Shown here piece after piece: positions 59,189 to 64,000 of a stretch of DNA of 64,000 bases (within the stretch, counting starts at the first letter, position 1; the number at the start of each line of letters is the position of its first letter). The notes beneath the pieces were generated by a model. That model was given only the letters and a program-made list of their open reading frames with translations, did not search any database and had not been told where the DNA came from. The stretch is taken from positions 20,517,819 through 20,581,818 of the forward strand of contig NC_061868.1 in NCBI RefSeq assembly GCF_907164915.1. Direction: 5' to 3'. The stretch comes from Impatiens glandulifera (taxonomy: Eukaryota; Streptophyta; Magnoliopsida; Ericales; Balsaminaceae). A program made the translations under genes and the position numbers.

Positions 59189-60089
59189 CCCACTTAAAAT
59201 GTCCCAAACAGTTGCAGTTATAACACCTTACATTGGATTTATCACCATAGTAGTTGTTTGTCGGTTGGCTTCTTTTTATGAACCTCCCAAACTTCTGTGC
59301 AAGCATTGCCATGGCATCCTCGGTGAACTGTTCGGCGGTTCTGATCGGTACAGGTGCAGGGGCCGGTGCAGGTGCAGGGGCCGGTGCAGGTGCAGGGGCC
59401 GGTGCAGGTGCAGGTGCAGGTGCAAGTGCAACCGGTTCTGTAGATGTGATTAGTGCTCTGGTTGATGTTGAGGCCGAGACTTCTTCTTCAGTCCTAGATC
59501 TCATTTCGAACTCATATGCCTTAAGATCTTCGAATACATCGTGTAGTTTCATCTTACGTAGGCTCTTTGATTCCCTCATTACCATTGTTTTTATGTCCCA
59601 AGCACTTGGAAGAGATCTCAAAGCTTTCATAATGACCTCTTTGTTGTCGTACCTCTTGCCCAGAGTTGCTAGCTCATCTAACACACCAGTGAACCGGTCA
59701 TTGTACTCCTTCATAGTTTCTCCCGGTTTCATTTTGATGCTTTCAAACTTCTGTGTAGCCACCATTATCTTGTTTTCTTTTGTTCTTTCATTTCCCTCAA
59801 AGATCTGGATAACCGTGTTCCATGTCTCCTTCACGGTTGTGCAGTCTCTGATCTTGCAGTATGTGTTTCTGTCCACACTGTTGGAGATCCGGTTTCTAGC
59901 ATGATTATCCAGGTTGTTTCTTCTCCTATCTTCAGTCGTCCATTCCTTTCTGTCCTTATCAATGAATATCGGTCCTTCTGTCAGAATGGACTCCATTTCA
60001 TCATCCAGGGTGATTAAATGCAGGTGCATGCGTGCCTTCCAGTTGGCAAAGTCATCACCTTCTAGCATTGGAGGCCTTTCCTGAAACAT
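59189..60089 (-). pseudogene. SIRE-like Copia gag, minus strand, truncated in the zinc knuckle
   Basis: ATG at 60089 begins MFQERPPMLEGDDFANWK, a typical Gag start ~30 bp after the primer-binding site. The UBN2 core is intact (VKETWNTVIQIFEGNERTKE; MKPGETMKEYNDRFTGVLDEL; LRSLPSAWDIKTMVMRES). Then follows an (AP)n linker (59351-59431), the helix TAEQFTEDAMAMLAQKFGRF, and a zinc knuckle that starts CYNCNCLGHFK and breaks off at 59189. Beyond that the frame reads LTR sequence and stops at 59085. No pol follows on this strand. Confidence 0.85.
59351..59431 (-). repeat. GGTGCAGGGGCC minisatellite encoding Ala-Pro repeats in gag
   Basis: Six- and twelve-base units (GGTGCA, GGGGCC) repeat for about 80 bp. 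On the minus strand they encode alternating Ala-Pro, a flexible linker between the Gag core and the zinc knuckle. Local GC content is far above the surroundings. Confidence 0.85.
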
Positions 60090-60114
60090 GCTTGCTTGAG
60101 TATTGAAACTACCT

Positions 60115-60157
60115 GCTCTGATACCAATTGTTACAACCCATAGGAGAACCACACCCC
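60115..60157 (-). other. Primer-binding site and 20-30 bp LTR stub at a breakpoint
   Basis: GCTCTGATACCA (60115-60126) is the gag element's primer-binding site. TGTTACAACCCATAGGAGAAC from 60129 is the reverse complement of an LTR end (...GTTGTAACA), different from the GATCCTAACA end at 58821. By about 60158 the sequence has become + strand RT, so the LTR was cut to a stub here. Confidence 0.65.
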
Positions 60158-61255
60158 TTAAAGCAAGCACCTAGAGCCTGGTATGATACACTAACCGCAT
60201 TTCTATTAAAACATGATTTCACCATCGGTTCGGTGGATAAAACGTTGTTTAAATTTGAAAAGAAGGAACATATCTTACTTGTTCAAATCTATGTAGATGA
60301 TATTATTTTCGGTTCCACCGATCCTAAGCTATGTGATAAATTCTCAAAAATGATGACTGACAAGTTTGAAATGAGTATGATGGGAGAATTAAGTTTCTTC
60401 CTAGGACTTCAGGTTAAGCAACTCAAAGAAGGAACATTCATTAGCCAACCTAAGTACACCAAGGAGCTTCTAAAGAAGTTTGGAATGGACACATGCTCCT
60501 CAGCGGCTACTCCAATGAGCTCATCGATTAAATTGGACAGGGATGATGAGGGCCAATCGGTAGATCAGATCGCATACCGGGGCATGATCGGTTCTCTCCT
60601 ATACTTGACAGCGAGTAGACCGGACATTCTGTTTGCAGTCGGCGTATGTGGGAGATTCCAAGCAAATCCAAAACAATCCCACTACACAGCCGTAAAGAGG
60701 ATACTGAAGTATCTAAAGGGCACACCTGATGTCGGTCTGTGGTATCCAAAGGACTCGTCCTTTAATCTAACGAGTTACTCAGATGCAGACTATGCAGGTT
60801 GTAAGATTGACAGAAAAAGTACCAGCGGAACATGTCAGTTCTTAGGTGACCGGCTTGTTTCATGGCATAGCAAGAAACAGACATCGGTGGCCACATCCAC
60901 TGCAGAAGCTGAATATCTGGCGGCCGGAAGCTGTTGCTCACAACTACTTTGGATACAACAACAGCTGAAGGACTTCGGTGTCACGGCCGAAGAGTCCCCG
61001 ATCTTCTGTGACAACACGAGTGCCATAGCAATAACTTATAATCCGGTTCTCCACTCTAGGACCAAGCATATCGACATACGGCACCACTTCATCCGGGAAC
61101 ATGTCACGCTGAAGCATATCCGGCTGGAATACGTATCGCCTAATCAACAAGTAGCCGATATCTTCACGAAGCCTCTACAGGAAGCTAAGTTCTCTCAATT
61201 GAGACTTACTCTCGGTTTAACCGACATTAGTCAGATACTTCCTAAGGATGCTTAA
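60158..61255 (+). pseudogene. SIRE-like Copia pol fragment: RT C-terminal part and RNase H
   Basis: Open for the whole length, but it begins in mid-RT at LKQAPRAWYD, so protease, integrase and most of RT are missing. Visible are the catalytic IYVDDIIFGST box (the SIRE/Maximus wording), FFLGLQV, GSLLYLTASRPDI, RNase H acidic residues in SYSDADYAG and STAEAEYLAAG, FCDNTSAI and RTKHIDIRHHF, with the natural C terminus and TAA at 61253-61255. An upstream TTG-started extension is only breakpoint sequence. Gag and pol face away from each other here, so the locus is a rearranged composite, not an element in its original order. Confidence 0.85.
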
Positions 61256-61769
61256 AGGGAAACCGGTTCGGACAGATAAAACCGGTAGTTCCTCCTAAAC
61301 TGTTGGACTTCAAATTTTCAAAATACCTATGGAAGAACCGCCCAGCTCATCAGATAGAGTAAACCGACCGGCTACTTGGTGCATGCACCAAATAACCGCA
61401 TCGGGATGAACAACTGATGTCTGACCGGTTTGGAAGCAGGTTATCCTAGATTATTTGAATTCCAAATAGAAGTGGAATAATTATCAGTGTTTAAAGATAT
61501 CTGTTCTGAAACATTGCCCTTTCAAAGTAAACTGGTCGCACCTAAAAAGACGTGAAGATCTGTTGATATCTGTCACAGTCCAGGTCTATGACCAACACCC
61601 TATACTGCAAACATACTTATTTCATGCAATACCTCTTATCCTGCAGTTAATAGATATCATCTCATGAAATACCTGGACAATAGGATATTCCCCAAACTAG
61701 TATTTAAGTGAAGCGAACATTCACCAAAACACTCACAAGACAAAAGATCATTCTCTCACTAAGGCAAAA
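61256..61769 (+). other. Spacer between pol and accessory ORF 1
   Basis: Non-coding, with many ACCGGTT words like the LTRs. TATTTAAG at 61701-61708, 69 bp before the next ATG, and the A/C-rich leader after it look like a promoter and 5' UTR for the accessory ORF. Confidence 0.4.
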
Positions 61770-62531
61770 ATGTCTCAGTTCCCCAACATCCTTCAGGTTG
61801 ATTTTCAATCCTGTTCAAGCACAGAGCACTATGAGGTGTATAAGATGATCAAATCCCTGGAAGATACCGGTCTTCGGTACTTCCTAGACGACAAACACAC
61901 CATTTATCCTGAATCAATACTAGAGTTTTTCTATCACGCCAGGGTATTCAGGGGGACTCCCCACTTTGAAACTCACATTCAATCTAAAGTGGGAGGTATC
62001 GTCTTTGATTTCACCGAGAGAGACTTTGCACGGTGCTTTAGCCTGCCAAAGCAAGGGTTGACAGATCTCGATGTTCCAGCCAACGTAAAGGCCGAGATCT
62101 CCCTCACCCTCGCACGGTTTGACGAACTGATTGAGGATCACGGTACTAAATCACACCTGAGAGCTGAATATCAGCTTCTCAACTATGTGATCGGTAGGAC
62201 CATCTTCGGAAGAGATGTCACCAATACCTACTGTACCTCGACCTTCAACATGATGGAGGCTATAGTCACCGACACACCGGTGAACTGGTCCAGGGTGATG
62301 TTTGACGTCCTCATCTGGATGGTTGGTATCCGATCAATCGGCCTCATCCCCCAACTAAGCTGCCTTCTTGTGGAGCCTGGTGTTCCGACCTGTCCCGGAG
62401 AAGGTCTGAATCATGCCCAGGTGCTAACCAAAGAGATAACCGACTCATTTTATGATCGGTTTGAGAAGGCCTGGAGGAGGAGGAACCGCCGTAACAACCC
62501 TACCGGTGTCGTCAACTCCCAAGCACACTGA
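61770..62531 (+). CDS. Accessory (env-position) ORF 1 of SIRE-like element, intact
   Basis: A 253-residue open frame starting at ATG 61770. It lies downstream of pol on the same strand, the place where SIRE/Maximus elements carry an extra ORF often called envelope-like. The sequence resembles the plant family annotated as 'putative plant transposon protein': VDFxSC near the N terminus, then SLEDTGLRYFLDD, FFYHARVFRG, FTERDFARCFSLPKQGL, FNMMEAIVTDTPVNWSRVMFD and a basic C terminus (KAWRRRNRRNNP). I see no signal peptide or clear membrane span, so an envelope role is doubtful. A shorter paralogue follows at 62987-63693. Absence of stops suggests recent activity. The biochemical function is unknown. 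Confidence 0.7.
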   Translation: MSQFPNILQVDFQSCSSTEHYEVYKMIKSLEDTGLRYFLDDKHTIYPESILEFFYHARVFRGTPHFETHIQSKVGGIVFDFTERDFARCFSLPKQGLTDLDVPANVKAEISLTLARFDELIEDHGTKSHLRAEYQLLNYVIGRTIFGRDVTNTYCTSTFNMMEAIVTDTPVNWSRVMFDVLIWMVGIRSIGLIPQLSCLLVEPGVPTCPGEGLNHAQVLTKEITDSFYDRFEKAWRRRNRRNNPTGVVNSQAH

Positions 62532-62986
62532 GTCACTCCTTCCTGCACCCGGTCGTTTTGCTGCATGTACCGGGTGTATCCTTATCCAACATCATTATGA
62601 TCACTTCGGCTTTTCTTATGTCTTTCCTCGGTTTTATTTATGATTCATTCGGTTTCTTTTGATCACTCTTCATTATGTTAGCACATTAATGAAAAAGGAA
62701 TCTTTATTTAATGAGGTAACTCCCAACTAACACAAGTAATCAATACCCAACTAACTTGGTTACCTTTCAACAAACTTTTACCTCGAGAACCGCAAATAGT
62801 CAAAAAGCACACTCCTCCCAATGACCTTGGAAATATAAAGATTCTCTTCTCTAAAGAGACAAAACTGTCACTCAATGCAAACATTTTCCCTCCAAAACCG
62901 GTTCTATAAAAGGAGAACTTTCCTAATGAAATCAACACACCTCGAATCATAAACTCCCTCTCTCTCTACTATCAAAGTTTAGAAAC
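62532..62986 (+). promoter_or_regulatory. Inter-ORF region with TATA box for accessory ORF 2
   Basis: TATAAAAGG at 62905-62913, 82 bp before the ATG at 62987, sits in a CTATAAAAGGAG context identical over 12 bases to the LTR TATA box at 30895-30906. A CT-rich leader (CTCCCTCTCTCTCTAC) follows. This suggests accessory ORF 2 had its own promoter, perhaps taken from an LTR. No other gene in the interval. Confidence 0.5.
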
Positions 62987-63693
62987 ATGCCGAGCAGAAC
63001 CCTAGGAAACTTTTTGAGCGTCGATTTCAACTCATGTATGGAAGAATGAGACGGAAATCATTCAAAGAAAACCATGTTTGAATCCCTTATTGATACCGGC
63101 CTTCGAACCTTCCTCGAAGAATCCGGTCCCATATTGATTGAGGATGTCAATGCATTCTTCAGAAGTGCCTGCATCAGGGGCAACTACATTGTCTCTACGG
63201 TAAGGGACCACACCTTCTGGCTTGATGAAGCCGAATTTGCCTCCCTACTCACCTACCCACGGAAGGGTTCTCTGATTTCCCAACTCTGGAGGGAATTAAT
63301 GCATTTTATTATGCACTACTCTTCTCTGGAACCCTTGATCAAGTGGAAAACTATGGGTTAAAAACCCGCCTCGGTCGTAATGCTCAACTCCTTCTTGAGA
63401 TTGTGACTCGGTCAATTCTCTGTCAGTCCCCAAATCAGCGGTACTCAAAGAATACCTACAACATGATGACCCATATCTTCAGCAAAACGACCATCAATTG
63501 GTCAGCGGTCATCTTTCAAAACCTGAAGAACATGGTGCTGACCAAGAAAGGTCTCGGCTATGCACCTCACATAAGTAAGCTGATTCTCAAATACCGGCCA
63601 GAGTTTGGACCTGGTACACCGGCATCCCCCTCAAACATCCTTGATGTGGATGCGGTGGAAGAGAAGTTCTCCAAAATGGTTTTTACTTCTTAA
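62987..63693 (+). pseudogene. Accessory ORF 2, paralogue of ORF 1, one nonsense and one frameshift
   Basis: ATG at 62987 encodes MPSRTLGNFLSVDFNSC, aligning with the VDFxSC start of ORF 1. An in-frame TGA at 63047-63049 interrupts it, then the same frame resumes (SLIDTGLRTFLEE; FFRSACIRGNY; EFASLLTYPRKG, each matching ORF 1). A one-base shift near 63265-63267, in a short G run, moves the homology to the next frame (VENYGLKTRLGRN; YNMMTHIFSKTTINWSAVIFQ), ending at TAA 63691-63693. Similarity to ORF 1 spans almost the whole length, so the pair arose by tandem duplication and has since diverged greatly. Two lesions make this copy inactive as assembled. Confidence 0.75.
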
Positions 63694-63965
63694 ATGCCTA
63701 TTTTTGTATCGAACTATCTTTCAGTTCTCTTTCTGTATTGTCTCTTGAATAAAATTTCATTTTAGTTTAAATGACCGGGTCTTCTTAATACCTTAAATAT
63801 CTATCTAAGTAACCGGTTAACATCTTCAAATTATAACCGCGCCCTTATCCGGTCACATAAAATCGCTTAAAATCAAAAGATTGCAAAACTCTGATCATTC
63901 AAAATAACCGGTTAACTCTAGAAAACCGGTGCATCAATCGGTCTCAAAAGAAGATTGCGTAATCA
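63694..63965 (+). other. Downstream flank of accessory ORF 2
   Basis: Non-coding. AATAAAATTT near 63749 could serve as a poly(A) signal for ORF 2. AACCGGTTAA words are frequent. No TATA box as clear as the previous one is visible before 63966. Confidence 0.35.
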
Positions 63966-64000
63966 ATGGCGAAAGCAAAAGTTTTGGAGGGAAATTTCCC
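63966..64000 (+). CDS. Possible start of a third accessory ORF, cut by window end
   Basis: ATG at 63966 opens a frame MAKAKVLEGNFP that runs off the window. The L-x-GNF wording resembles the LGNFLSVDF start of accessory ORF 2, and the spacing from ORF 2 is similar to that between ORF 1 and ORF 2. Only eleven codons are visible, so this is a pointer and not a firm call. Confidence 0.3.
   Translation, partial: MAKAKVLEGNF

Noticed and set aside
59254..59904. Plus-strand open frame of 216 codons with a Gly-Ala run
   Set aside because: It is the antisense of the gag gene on the minus strand. The Gly-Ala run is the complement of the Ala-Pro linker, and only the minus strand shows Gag motifs.
61770..62531. 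Captured host gene or virus-like envelope glycoprotein
   Set aside because: There is no signal peptide, membrane span or glycoprotein-like cysteine pattern. Position next to Copia RNase H and similarity to plant-transposon-type proteins explain it better.
1..64000. tRNA, rRNA or snoRNA genes
   Set aside because: I looked for GGTTCGA-type T-arms with matching acceptor stems and found only isolated words (for example near 33450) without a foldable cloverleaf.

Overview
This window is nuclear DNA of a flowering plant, almost certainly a eudicot. It is AT-rich, contains three spliced plant genes with GT-AG introns, and is crowded with plant Copia, Gypsy and LINE retroelements and small inverted-repeat elements. 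The species cannot be named from the sequence. A 500-base run of N (5978-6477) shows this is a draft scaffold.

Three host genes look intact and all lie on the + strand. (1) A small SQUAMOSA-promoter-binding-like factor of the SPL3/4/5 class (15232-17908, two exons), with a near-perfect miR156 target site 20 nt after its stop codon. (2) A RING1-type Polycomb PRC1 E3 ligase (19248-25772, ten exons, 471 codons). (3) A group of five exons encoding a PP2C phosphatase of the PP2C10/PP2C58-like plant type (37230-38876, 289 codons). The first two are neighbours about 1.3 kb apart. The third follows a 180-bp MITE with a 9-bp target duplication.

The rest is mobile DNA. Left end (1-9034): the 3' half of a SIRE/Maximus-like Copia element (accessory coiled-coil ORF, two polypurine tracts, LTR), the 5' LTR and gag remnant of a second such element, the assembly gap, and a decayed L1-type LINE. 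Then comes a diverged LTR-like repeat, a MITE and AT-rich intergenic DNA up to the SPL gene. 28285-31538 is another SIRE-like copy. It is bounded by the target duplication GTTAC, but its 5' LTR is cut to 87 bp and it lacks gag and pol. 32370-35465 is a degenerate LTR-like block carrying a CGGTCC-type tandem repeat.

Right half: a decayed Tat/Ogre/Athila-like Gypsy pol (42890-46028) is followed by an unusual tandem array of alternating ~51/53-bp monomers. Every monomer carries a telo-box-like AAACCCTA and two small dyads (47520-49120, resuming at 54304). A young Tnt1-like Copia element (49121-54303) is inserted in the array. Its two 544-bp LTRs read as identical, its target duplication is CTATT, and its 1284-codon gag-pol frame is open, but gag is split near its N terminus by one extra base. 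The Gypsy 3' LTR probably starts at 55072.

The last 6 kb (58179-64000) is a rearranged SIRE-like composite. It has a + strand LTR fragment joined through microhomology to an inverted LTR end, a minus-strand gag, then a + strand RT/RNase H fragment. Downstream are at least two, perhaps three, tandem paralogous accessory (envelope-position) ORFs; the first two have their own TATA-like box. This tandem module and the dyad/telo-box array are the least ordinary structures here.
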